The position numbers and the translations under genes were made by a program. The notes beneath the pieces are model-generated. The model saw only the letters and a list, made by a program, of their open reading frames with translations. It ran no database searches and was not told where the DNA came from. A DNA stretch of 64,000 bases from Paenibacillus illinoisensis NBRC 15959 (GTDB lineage: Bacteria; Bacillota; Bacilli; Paenibacillales; Paenibacillaceae). The first letter of the stretch is position 1. Every line of letters begins with the position of its first letter. The stretch is taken from NCBI RefSeq assembly GCF_004000925.1, contig NZ_BIME01000001.1, positions 248,001 to 312,000 on the forward strand, written 5' to 3'. Of the stretch, positions 1 through 7,702 are shown piece by piece.

Positions 1-31
1 TGGTTAAATTACGCAGTTCAATGGCATTCAT
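1..31 (-). CDS. Start of a gene leaving the window, probably ABC transporter ATPase (partial)
   Basis: Only the first ten codons are inside the window; they read MNAIELRNLT. The ATG overlaps the TGA of the GntR gene in an ATGA junction, and a GAGGAGG ribosome binding site lies about 10 bases upstream, inside the end of the GntR gene. This shows a translationally coupled two-gene operon. The peptide resembles the N-terminus of ABC ATPases, and YtrA-type regulators usually precede ABC transporter genes. The product is therefore an inference; the start and coupling are seen directly. Confidence 0.5.
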   Translation of the reverse strand, partial: MNAIELRNLT

Positions 32-417
32 GATGAAGTTTCCTCCTCAGACAACATAGTAAAAAGATGAATTACATCTTGCTCCGTCATGCTTAATTCC
101 TTACTTTCCCGAATAATCTCCAGCATTTTCTCTTCCAGCCGTTTCATCCGCTGCTCCCGAATAAAATCCTGATTAGCTCCTGAGACGAAACAGCCCTTGC
201 CTACGACGGAATCAATTAATTTCTCTTTTTCCAGCTCTTCATAGACACGTTTGGTGGTAATCACGCTGACTTGCAGATCCTTGGCGAGCTGCCTGATGGA
301 GGGAAGACTATCCCCGGCAACCAACTCCCCGCTTAAAATACTTTGCCTGATCTGGGTTAATATCTGCATATAGATGGGATCGCTCGAAGCGTTGGATATC
401 AGAATTTTAATGGTCAT
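28..417 (-). CDS. GntR family transcriptional regulator, YtrA type
   Basis: A 129-residue regulator with a GntR winged helix at about residues 10-80 (PIYMQILTQIRQSI, then SIRQLAKDLQVS as the recognition helix) and only a short C-terminal helix. This short architecture is typical of the YtrA subfamily, which represses its own operon and adjacent ABC transporter genes. An AGTGTA-N13-TACACT palindrome lies upstream and overlaps a sigma-A-like promoter, so it is probably autorepressing. Its last codons overlap the next gene. The GAGGTGA ribosome binding site sits unusually close to the ATG, so the start is slightly uncertain. Confidence 0.85.
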   Translation of the reverse strand: MTIKILISNASSDPIYMQILTQIRQSILSGELVAGDSLPSIRQLAKDLQVSVITTKRVYEELEKEKLIDSVVGKGCFVSGANQDFIREQRMKRLEEKMLEIIRESKELSMTEQDVIHLFTMLSEEETSS

Positions 418-445
418 TCACCTCATTGGTGTTTATTAAGTGCAT

Positions 446-470
446 AGTGTATATATATAATATATACACT
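446..470. promoter_or_regulatory. YtrA-type operator overlapping the GntR promoter
   Basis: Perfect inverted repeat with 10-base arms AGTGTATATA and TATATACACT separated by 5 bases; this equals AGTGTA-N13-TACACT. On the minus strand a promoter can be read: -35 TTGACG (482-487), 17-base spacer, -10 TATATT (459-464). The operator covers the -10 box, consistent with repression by the GntR protein encoded just downstream. Confidence 0.75.
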
Positions 471-526
471 ATATACTCATTCGTCAATCCATATTTGCCC
501 ATCTTATAAGACACTTATGCACAGCA

Positions 527-553
527 AAAAGGACGGAAAATATCCGTCCTTCT
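527..553 (-). terminator. Rho-independent terminator
   Basis: Stem AAGGACGGA / TCCGTCCTT with a 5-base loop, followed on the minus strand by a T tract. It lies just after the beta-propeller gene. Confidence 0.8.
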
Positions 554-598
554 AAGCTCTATTTATTTTCCCTCATAGCACCACCCTTCAATCGCCTA

Positions 599-2005
599 TT
601 ATTTCAGCGCTGCTGGAAGCTTGACGCCAATCAGCTTGCCTTCGGCCTGTATAATAATCATGCTCCCGGTCTTCAGCGTTGCCTCGTGCAAGTCAGCCCC
701 GGTTTTCACACGGAATACAGGCTGGCTTGTCAGCATATTGATTCCAAGCAGTGTTCCGTTACGCTGCGCACGATAGATTCCTTTGCCATATATGCTAACC
801 TGCGACACAGGAGCATCGCCATTCCATTGAACCGCACTGCCGTTTACCAGCTTGACACCCTTTAATTCACTATCTGTAACAGAGTCCCTGTAGATCAGAC
901 GTTCCTGAACAACCCCTACCAGATCGCCACTCACCCCGCCAGGAGGCTGAAAAGTCCTCGTCGGAGCATCACCATTCTTGTACGTATTCAGATCATATTC
1001 AGCAATCTTGCCTGCCTGTTCAATATATATCTTCCCATCATTAGCCAATACACTTCCTTGGCCGCGCTCATACGGCGGGTCGCCGGACATTTTCCAAATG
1101 AAGTCCATGCTTCCTTTACGTGTCCCTGTCTTGAGATTAAAGGCATTCACCTGTACTTTCCGGTCCGGGTCAGATTCATAATCTTGAAGCAGCGGAGTGT
1201 AGTAATCGACGGAATATACCAATCCATTTTTAAATTGAAGTGCCTCTCCTTGTCCAAACTCACTCCATAGCTTTTTCCCGGTTTTCTTGTCATATGCGTT
1301 CAATTGCACAGAAGTCAGTGCACCTTGCACGAAGAAGGTTCGAAGCACCACTCCATCCGATTCCTGCAGATACGATGTACCATTGCCTTCGGCTAATGCT
1401 TCATCAGCCTTCCACCGCAGCTTGCCTGTCTTCCGTTCAAAAGCATACGTGGTGCTTCCCTTGATGACATATAGTGTATCTGCAGTAGGAATTAATGCTT
1501 CGGTCCGCTCGCGCGTATCCATCCATGTGGAAGTGCCCGATTGCCATACAGCCTTTCCTGTCTTGGCATTTACCGCATATGGCTTATGGCTGGAGGTTAG
1601 ACCATACAGAACGCCATTGTCATAAACCATGCTCGGGGTCAGATCTTTACCAAATGTCCAGAGCTGTTTGCCCGTTGCTGCATCCAAGGCGACCAGCTTG
1701 CGATTAGAAAAGGCAAATACTTTACCGTCTTCTGCAACAGCCTGTTGTCCTTGAAAGCTTTCATTCTGATTCGTATAAGAGTCTACCTTCACTGTCCAGG
1801 AAGGTTTAAGTTCAGGTACCGTTAATTTGGAATATGAATTCCAATTGTAGATGGAGATATCCGCTTTCTCCGCCAGTGCCTGAGAAGGCATTGCGGTGTA
1901 CCCTCCGCTAACAGCAATCATAGCTGCAGTCAGCCCTGTAAGGGTGCGAACGTAGGGATGATATTTACGTTTCTCCGTTTGTGGTTCAGTCTGCTTGTTC
2001 GGCAT
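599..2005 (-). CDS. Exported PQQ-like beta-propeller repeat protein
   Basis: 468 residues. A basic N-terminus is followed by a hydrophobic segment (about residues 20-45) ending in SQALA, a probable signal peptide. The mature part has repeated strands of the PQQ/outer-membrane-assembly (BamB-like) type, such as LVALDAATGKQLW, YAVNAKTGKAVW, YAFERKTGKLRW, NAYDKKTGKKLW and NAFNLKTGTR, giving about seven or eight blades. Such proteins act outside the membrane, usually as scaffolds; no enzyme motif is seen. It stands alone: a ribosome binding site (GGAGG) precedes the ATG and a terminator follows. Confidence 0.8.
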   Translation of the reverse strand: MPNKQTEPQTEKRKYHPYVRTLTGLTAAMIAVSGGYTAMPSQALAEKADISIYNWNSYSKLTVPELKPSWTVKVDSYTNQNESFQGQQAVAEDGKVFAFSNRKLVALDAATGKQLWTFGKDLTPSMVYDNGVLYGLTSSHKPYAVNAKTGKAVWQSGTSTWMDTRERTEALIPTADTLYVIKGSTTYAFERKTGKLRWKADEALAEGNGTSYLQESDGVVLRTFFVQGALTSVQLNAYDKKTGKKLWSEFGQGEALQFKNGLVYSVDYYTPLLQDYESDPDRKVQVNAFNLKTGTRKGSMDFIWKMSGDPPYERGQGSVLANDGKIYIEQAGKIAEYDLNTYKNGDAPTRTFQPPGGVSGDLVGVVQERLIYRDSVTDSELKGVKLVNGSAVQWNGDAPVSQVSIYGKGIYRAQRNGTLLGINMLTSQPVFRVKTGADLHEATLKTGSMIIIQAEGKLIGVKLPAALK

Positions 2006-2484
2006 GGAAATCCTCCTTCATGTTCATGTAAGCTCTTAAATCTACTTAATCTTGATTGCATAAAAAGTAAACATTTGGAACGAGTCTAGTATACAAGAGG
2101 ATTAATCTGGGAGCAATTAACAAATCATATCTTGTCTTTAATTTGCTTAACTTAGATCATCATCGGGTAACGTTTAAGCTCCCTTTTTCTTAGTAAATCC
2201 TGAATATTTCACCAAACTGATTTGCATACTACTTCAAGTAATCCAAATGACAGCTATCCAGCAATTGCAGCAAATCGCTATTCTCGCTCAACAGCTTGCC
2301 AACACGACTTCTCAACATGTTTCATACTTAGAACAACCTTAGAACAACCCGAATGTCGGTATTACTGGGCAAACGTTCGGACAGTTTCCAAACCAGCATC
2401 GTCAATAACATATGTATAAAAAAAAAGGAACCCATGGATATGGGTTCTTTTTTTTTGCAGCTATGATTTCATGTAAGGTAGTGC
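2006..2484. other. Intergenic region with a possible decayed small ORF
   Basis: 479 bases between two minus-strand genes. On the plus strand an ATG at 2247 opens a 31-codon frame beginning MTAIQQLQQ; it ends at a TAG inside a tandem 11-base duplication, TTAGAACAACC (2328-2338 and 2339-2349). The same frame continues after the stop for 21 more codons (Gly/Gln/Pro-rich) and ends just before the terminator at 2421. No ribosome binding site is visible, so I do not call a gene. Nothing else is recognised here. Confidence 0.4.
2421..2456. terminator. Bidirectional terminator
   Basis: Stem GAACCCA / TGGGTTC with A and T runs on the two sides. It can serve the Mn catalase gene on the minus strand and any plus-strand transcript from the preceding intergenic region. 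Confidence 0.8.
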
Positions 2485-3339
2485 TCAGGCATTTAAGTCA
2501 TGCAGGCCCGGGCTATGCTCATTAGGTAGCTCTGGCATATATGGGAGCGGGAATCCCTGTGGAGGATCAGTAACTTTCAGTTCCCCGCCATTACGACTAG
2601 GTGATTGGCCGCTATATATTTCAGCAATTCGGGTATTGTCCAACCGGAAGTTAAACTGGGCATTATGGAAGCCAAGGTCAACGTATTTCTGGCATTCCGG
2701 GTATTTATTAATGTCGTAGTTCGGAACTGGAAACACTTTTCCCCAATTCACACCCAACGTTTCGAGGGCCTTCGCGAATGCATTTTGATGTGCATTATCA
2801 CGAACGATCAGGAAACCCAACGTTTCACGGAACGCTTTGTTTGTACTCATTTCATAGATTCTTGTTTTTTGTAATACACCTGTCGATTCCAATACAACGT
2901 TGTCAAGCAAATTGCTGACCAGATTGCCATGATCATACACATAATTTCCAAGCCATGGGTTACCAGCAGCGTCTACAGGCAGAGAACTCTGAGCCCCCAT
3001 AATATAATGATGCGGGTTCGCATGCTTGATGGCTTCGTCGAGTGGAGCTCCGTCCAGGCCGGCATCGCCTGCCCCCTCCGCTCCAGCTCCGGTCAACAAT
3101 TGATTTATCGTTTGCTGGACCAACTCGATGTGGCTTAATTCCTCCAGAAATACACCACGAAGTAGGTCTCTGTACTGTGTTGCTTTTCCGCGGAAGTTGC
3201 TGCTCTGGAAGAAAAACTGCATCATTGTACGCATTTCTCCAAATTGTCCGCCCAATGTTTCCTGTAACACTTTGGCTGCAGCCGGGTCCGGCTTATCCGG
3301 AACAATCATATTAATCAGATCTTCTCTATAAAAAAACAT
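2485..3339 (-). CDS. Manganese catalase family protein
   Basis: 284 residues, full length for the dimanganese catalases that disproportionate hydrogen peroxide in a four-helix ferritin-like fold. The five metal ligands of the family can be placed: E35 (GGQFGEM), E67 and H70 (EELSH), E151 (VVLEST) and H184 (RDNAHQ). The C-terminal tail is Pro-rich, as in Bacillus YdbD/YjqC. Related short proteins (CotJC) are spore coat components, and the neighbours here are spore-related, so a coat location is likely but inferred. It is transcribed away from the DUF3231 gene. Confidence 0.88.
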   Translation of the reverse strand: MFFYREDLINMIVPDKPDPAAAKVLQETLGGQFGEMRTMMQFFFQSSNFRGKATQYRDLLRGVFLEELSHIELVQQTINQLLTGAGAEGAGDAGLDGAPLDEAIKHANPHHYIMGAQSSLPVDAAGNPWLGNYVYDHGNLVSNLLDNVVLESTGVLQKTRIYEMSTNKAFRETLGFLIVRDNAHQNAFAKALETLGVNWGKVFPVPNYDINKYPECQKYVDLGFHNAQFNFRLDNTRIAEIYSGQSPSRNGGELKVTDPPQGFPLPYMPELPNEHSPGLHDLNA

Positions 3340-3503
3340 GGACGTCCTCCATTCAAGTAAATTACGGCCTTAGTTTCTGCCTTCTTCCTGCATTTATGTG
3401 ATAGCAAGCTCACCCAATGTTTGGATTCGAAGCAAGAATATAATTCTTTTATTAAGGAGAACCTAACCCGGTAAAACGACTGAATAATTGGAGGAATACA
3501 ATA

Positions 3504-4022
3504 ATGGGTATTTTAAGTGGCAATCCCAAAGATGAACCCATGCACTACGGAGAAATCTTTAGCGTGTGGCAATGCTCCATGGTGGCAAAAGGCTCCATTT
3601 CCTGTTACCAGGCGTACATGAACCATGCTGGAGATAAGGATCTGAAAAAAATCCTAGATGACCTGCTCGATCAGGCCAAACTGGAAATCAAAGAGTGCGA
3701 TGCTTTGTTAACCGAGAATGGCATTGCTCCAGCCCCAATGTTGCCCGAAAGACCTCCTGTCAAATTGGAAGATATCCCCGCAGGCGCAAGGTTCACTGAT
3801 CCTGAAATCGCAGCCAAAATCGCAGCAGACACCTCGTTGGGTCTGGTTGCAGCAAGCCAGGTTATGGGACAATCTATCCGAGAAGATATCGGTGCATTAT
3901 TCGCCAAATATCACGTAACCAAGACGGCACTAGGCGTGCGCATTTTGCAATTGGTCAAAGAAAAAGGCTGGCTTGTTCCTCCTCCTCTTCAAATCAAAAG
4001 ACCAGATTCGGACAAAGGCTAA
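3504..4022 (+). CDS. DUF3231 family protein
   Basis: 172 residues, beginning MGILSGNPKDEPMHYGE, the typical opening of Bacillales DUF3231 proteins. It is helical, with several His/Glu/Asp-rich helices (residues 10-65 and 95-160) suggesting a ferritin-like bundle related to CotF-type coat proteins. No enzymatic role is known to me. A GGAGG ribosome binding site lies 8 bases before the ATG and a terminator follows at 4061. Its position between two Mn catalase genes suggests a spore or oxidative-stress role, which is inference. Confidence 0.75.
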   Translation: MGILSGNPKDEPMHYGEIFSVWQCSMVAKGSISCYQAYMNHAGDKDLKKILDDLLDQAKLEIKECDALLTENGIAPAPMLPERPPVKLEDIPAGARFTDPEIAAKIAADTSLGLVAASQVMGQSIREDIGALFAKYHVTKTALGVRILQLVKEKGWLVPPPLQIKRPDSDKG

Positions 4023-4060
4023 GCAGAGACTAATTTAAGGAACATTTAATGCCCATTCAA

Positions 4061-4104
4061 GACAAAAAAGGAGCAGCATGCTGCTTCCTCTTTGTCTTTT
4101 TTTT
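4061..4104 (+). terminator. Terminator after DUF3231 gene
   Basis: Long imperfect hairpin from GACAAA (4061) to TTTGTC (4096) with a GCAGCATGCTGC core, followed by eight Ts. It separates the DUF3231 gene from the second Mn catalase and rules out translation of the latter from the in-frame ATG at 4049. Confidence 0.8.
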
Positions 4105-4183
4105 GTGTTTCCTTTTGTTTAAATTTAATTGGACAGGTTATATAGATTTAGAATTAATCAACCATACCAATGGAGGGATTCAC

Positions 4184-5023
4184 ATGTTCAGACACCAAAA
4201 GGAATTACAATTTGAAGTGAAAGTAGATCGCCCGGATCCCGTATTCGCCCGTCAGGTCCAGGAAGTATTGGGAGGACAATTCGGGGAAATGACCGTAATG
4301 ATGCAGTACCTCTTTCAAGGATTTAATTGTCGTGGCGAAGAAAAATATAAAGATATGCTTATGGATATCGGCACAGAGGAAATCGGCCACGTTGAAATGC
4401 TCTGCGCTTTGATAAGCCAGCTGCTGGATGGCGCCACACCTGCTGAACAGCAAAAAGCAGCTGAGGACCCTGTTACTGCAGCCATTATGGGAGGAATCAA
4501 TCCTCAACATCTGCTGGTGAGCGGACTCGGCGGCTTACCTACGAACTCTACCGGCGTACCTTGGAACGGTTCATATATTGTGGCAAGCGGCAACCTTCTT
4601 GCAGATATGCGTTCTAACCTGCATGCCGAAAGCCAGGGCCGTCTCCAGGTTGCAAGACTCTATCACATGACTACCGATGAAGGCGTTCGGGCGACGTTCC
4701 GCAAAATGTTGGCACGTGACCGTTACCATCAGTACCAGTGGATGGCTGCCATTCAGGAATTGGAAGAAAAGAACGGCGTCGTGGTTCCTGCTTCATTCCC
4801 ACCAGAGGCCGAGCAGGAATCTCAACCTGAAGCCTATGAGTTCTGGAATCTTTCCGAAGGCACAGAATCCAGTGAAGGCTTATGGGCGAAAGGAAGTGCT
4901 CCAGATGGTACAGGTGATTTTGTGTACGTATCCAACCCGGTTCCAAAAGGACAAGTCTACGAGCCTGTCATTCCTGCCACAGAACTTCATCACGACCTCG
5001 ATGGAAAAGCGAGCGATAAGTAA
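4184..5023 (+). CDS. Manganese catalase family protein (second copy)
   Basis: 279 residues from the ATG at 4184, which has a GGAGGG ribosome binding site 6 bases upstream. The in-frame ATG at 4049 lies before a terminator and would add a low-complexity Phe/Leu stretch, so it is rejected. Ligands: E35 (GGQFGEM), E66 and H69 (EEIGH), E149 (HAES) and H182 (RDRYHQ). It is clearly divergent from the catalase at 2485, and has an acidic C-terminal tail. It probably detoxifies peroxide in the spore or mother cell; location is inferred from context. Confidence 0.88.
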   Translation: MFRHQKELQFEVKVDRPDPVFARQVQEVLGGQFGEMTVMMQYLFQGFNCRGEEKYKDMLMDIGTEEIGHVEMLCALISQLLDGATPAEQQKAAEDPVTAAIMGGINPQHLLVSGLGGLPTNSTGVPWNGSYIVASGNLLADMRSNLHAESQGRLQVARLYHMTTDEGVRATFRKMLARDRYHQYQWMAAIQELEEKNGVVVPASFPPEAEQESQPEAYEFWNLSEGTESSEGLWAKGSAPDGTGDFVYVSNPVPKGQVYEPVIPATELHHDLDGKASDK

Positions 5024-5064
5024 TCGTTAACCCATTGAATTATTCATTATATATCATTCAAAAA

Positions 5065-5224
5065 GTGCTTAAGGCCCAACTGGACACCGCAATTGATACG
5101 CATCAAAAAATCGCCGATTATTTGATCAAAAAATGAACTGTATCATCCTTACAATATTGAAGAACAAGTTGATCATGATTTGGAAAAGTCGGATACGGCG
5201 TTGAAATTAGCGGCCTCCAAATAA
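5065..5224 (+). pseudogene. C-terminal remnant of a CotF-type spore coat protein gene
   Basis: About 53 codons match the end of CotF-like coat proteins by eye. One frame from 5065 reads VLKAQLDTAIDTHQKI and stops at a TGA just after a run of A; the next frame continues NELYHPYNIEEQVDHDLEK and ends at TAA 5222-5224. Removing one A restores a single frame. There is no proper start or ribosome binding site, so the gene has lost its 5' part as well as its frame. A terminator follows. Confidence 0.65.
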
Positions 5225-5240
5225 AATGTTAAAGTTAAAG

Positions 5241-5266
5241 CGACTCAGTGTTTACTGAGTCGTTTT
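5241..5266 (+). terminator. Terminator after the CotF remnant
   Basis: Stem CGACTCAG / CTGAGTCG with a 6-base loop and TTTT on the plus strand. It is retained although the gene before it is decayed. Confidence 0.75.
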
Positions 5267-5345
5267 ATTGTTCGCTATTCCACATTTGTCACTATTACCA
5301 ATCTGTATCTGATATTCATTCCAACTTCATGATCGCCTCAAAGCA

Positions 5346-6443
5346 TCACTTATTTGTCTTCATTCTTTTCTTGATAAGAATAACAAATAATAATATGAGG
5401 GGAAGAAAAACCTGAAATATCGGAGAAGAATAGATTAGCGTAATGCCTCGCCCAACTTGCAGGTGCTCTGTGAAATTCGGAGACAAGAATGACATTCCAT
5501 ACATCATAAACCCTACTGGCAGTATCCATTTCCGGTAACTGGCTCCGGTGATTCTTTCAAGCCCAATTACAGCACCTTGGAAAAAAAAAGCGATCTTAAT
5601 CCCTAATCCCAAGAACAGGAGCAGCGTGAATAGTGCGTCCATCCGTTCAAGCACCTCTGTCATGTCGATCAATTGAACGGTTTGCAGCAGAGGGAGCGTA
5701 CTAAACATTGCGATATCGGGTCCCATAACGAAAATAATGAGTTGATTGATAAATGTTAGACTGACCGCGGTAGTCATATATGCTATGATCACCACTTTGT
5801 TCAGATTCTTTCCTTTACGGGCATAAGGATAAAAGACCAAAAACAAAACAACCTGTCCGAATGGAAAGGATACAATTTCTGGAATAGCAGCCTTGAATAT
5901 GTTCCCCCACCCGTTTTCCAATACAGGCAAACTCAATTCAATATGGAAAAGACCAGTGGCAGGAATAAGAATACTAATTAACACGTAACCGAAAACCATT
6001 ACAGGAAACAAAATCATGCAAATGAGGAACAGTACACGATATCCGTACCGCACGGTGTTGACTACAACCAGCAGACTGATTACACTGATCAACCACATGG
6101 GAGTTTTATTCAACAACGTCAACGTGGTAACCTCACTGAGATCCCGCAGATTCCGGGAAGCTTCATAAGCAAAATAACCGATAAATGATAAGCTTACTAC
6201 TGTTCCCAGTATCTTACCCATGTAGCGTTTCAGCAGAAGGAACAAATCCAGTTCAGGTTCCTGGTGATGAATGGTTAGATGGATAATTAGCAGCAATAGG
6301 CCAGCAAATGCGCCAATCAGCATCGCTAACCATGCGTCCTGCTTCGCATCTCCGCCCATCAGAAACAAGGTTGTACTTCCAACTTCGAACAGGGAAAGAC
6401 AAACGGCCAATTCGGATACACGAACAGATCCGGCTGAATTCAT
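5346..6443 (-). CDS. GerAB-type spore germination permease (germinant receptor subunit B)
   Basis: 365 residues with about ten hydrophobic segments of the GerAB/ArcD/ProY amino-acid permease-like family. In germinant receptors the B subunit sits in the spore inner membrane and contributes to germinant recognition. It is the third gene of an A-C-B operon, starting 20 bases after the C gene ends; it ends in a basic KKRMKTNK tail. The order A-C-B is less usual than A-B-C, but occurs (for example gerK). The germinant cannot be told from the sequence. Confidence 0.9.
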   Translation of the reverse strand: MNSAGSVRVSELAVCLSLFEVGSTTLFLMGGDAKQDAWLAMLIGAFAGLLLLIIHLTIHHQEPELDLFLLLKRYMGKILGTVVSLSFIGYFAYEASRNLRDLSEVTTLTLLNKTPMWLISVISLLVVVNTVRYGYRVLFLICMILFPVMVFGYVLISILIPATGLFHIELSLPVLENGWGNIFKAAIPEIVSFPFGQVVLFLVFYPYARKGKNLNKVVIIAYMTTAVSLTFINQLIIFVMGPDIAMFSTLPLLQTVQLIDMTEVLERMDALFTLLLFLGLGIKIAFFFQGAVIGLERITGASYRKWILPVGFMMYGMSFLSPNFTEHLQVGRGITLIYSSPIFQVFLPLILLFVILIKKRMKTNK

Positions 6444-6463
6444 TATTACACATCTCCTTGGCG

Positions 6464-7687
6464 TTAATGTTCCCCTTCACTTTCTCCGCTTTCCTTTTGA
6501 AGCAACCGACTGAATGAATCCTGGAGCAGACCGGTTCGTTTTAGGCTTACGTCCACGTTTACGTTAATCTCCATCTGTGCCAACTCCTGCGGCCACTTTT
6601 CTTTTAATGTTTTCCAGTCCTTTGGATGTCTTTGATGAATTTTGTTAGCAATGCTTAACATATCGGCATGGAGCCGCTGACTTGCGTTCCACCCCTCCAT
6701 CATCTGTGAGGTAATGATTCGCTCAGCTTGCAGCTGCAATTCGTCAATAATATGGGGGCTTGTAATATCTGCAAGTGTTGTACTCTCATTCAGTTCAGCT
6801 TTGACTTTAGCATTCACCTGAATGCTGTAATGATGACCCGACTTAACGGGCTCAACCTTGACGCTTGCTTTTTGAACCAAAAAAGAATTGACTTCACCAT
6901 GTGTATTGACATAACTCAAATTAGTCCTGTTCACCCGGTCAGTTAGCCACGAAATGCCCATACTCTCTCTTTGATTCAATACACCGATTTCTTTATCTTT
7001 ATAAAATACACTTAATCCTTGTAATCTCAGCTTGCTTGGTGTCGATGTCTGCTTAAAAATATCAATGGTTTCCAGTTGTCTAGGATCTTGCCCTGTTACT
7101 GTGAGGATGGGAATACCTGCTGAACCACTGTCGGAAGTTATTTTCAAAGCAACTTCATGCAGATTCATGACCGGATAATAGGATCCAAGCTCATGGTTAC
7201 GTTCTATAATCTGAGATAGTGCCCGACCAGGTTGTTTTTCTGGTGGCACCAGTTTCTTCAGATAATCTTTCGCCTGCCCATCTGCGATGATCACCTTAAC
7301 CGATTCCCTGGCATCGATATTGCGATAGTAATCATCCAAGATCTCTGACAGTCCATATTGTGCGGCTTCTTGGCCAATTAATATGACATTGGTATGTGAA
7401 AAGTATAACTTTTTGGGATTCTCCAGACTGCTTTTAGCTACCGCTTCCCGAATCGTTTTCCCTTGAGAGGAAAAGGTAGTCACCGAGGATTGAGATCCAC
7501 CTGAAGATCCGTTTGTACTACTCGCAGGAGGAACAATAATCTGATAGGTAATAATCCAATTACCGTTCTGTCTGTCATATCCTGCAGCTGTCGTAATGCC
7601 CAGTTCATTCAGTTCAGTACGATTACCACACCCGGCAATGGAGATCGCTGAAACGAGGAGCATAAGGATGTAGAAACACCGGATCAC
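6464..7687 (-). CDS. Ger(x)C family germination lipoprotein (subunit C)
   Basis: 407 residues. A lipoprotein signal peptide ends in the lipobox IAGC at about residue 20, followed by GNRTELNELG, the typical start of mature GerAC proteins. The three-domain C subunit is anchored to the outer face of the spore inner membrane and is needed for receptor function. It starts 15 bases after the end of the A gene; they are clearly cotranscribed. Confidence 0.92.
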   Translation of the reverse strand: MIRCFYILMLLVSAISIAGCGNRTELNELGITTAAGYDRQNGNWIITYQIIVPPASSTNGSSGGSQSSVTTFSSQGKTIREAVAKSSLENPKKLYFSHTNVILIGQEAAQYGLSEILDDYYRNIDARESVKVIIADGQAKDYLKKLVPPEKQPGRALSQIIERNHELGSYYPVMNLHEVALKITSDSGSAGIPILTVTGQDPRQLETIDIFKQTSTPSKLRLQGLSVFYKDKEIGVLNQRESMGISWLTDRVNRTNLSYVNTHGEVNSFLVQKASVKVEPVKSGHHYSIQVNAKVKAELNESTTLADITSPHIIDELQLQAERIITSQMMEGWNASQRLHADMLSIANKIHQRHPKDWKTLKEKWPQELAQMEINVNVDVSLKRTGLLQDSFSRLLQKESGESEGEH

Positions 7688-7702
7688 AAAGAAGCCTCCT
7701 TC

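Noticed and set aside
4049..4183. N-terminal extension of the second Mn catalase
   Set aside because: It crosses a strong terminator and has no ribosome binding site; the ATG at 4184 has GGAGGG and matches the family's usual N-terminus.
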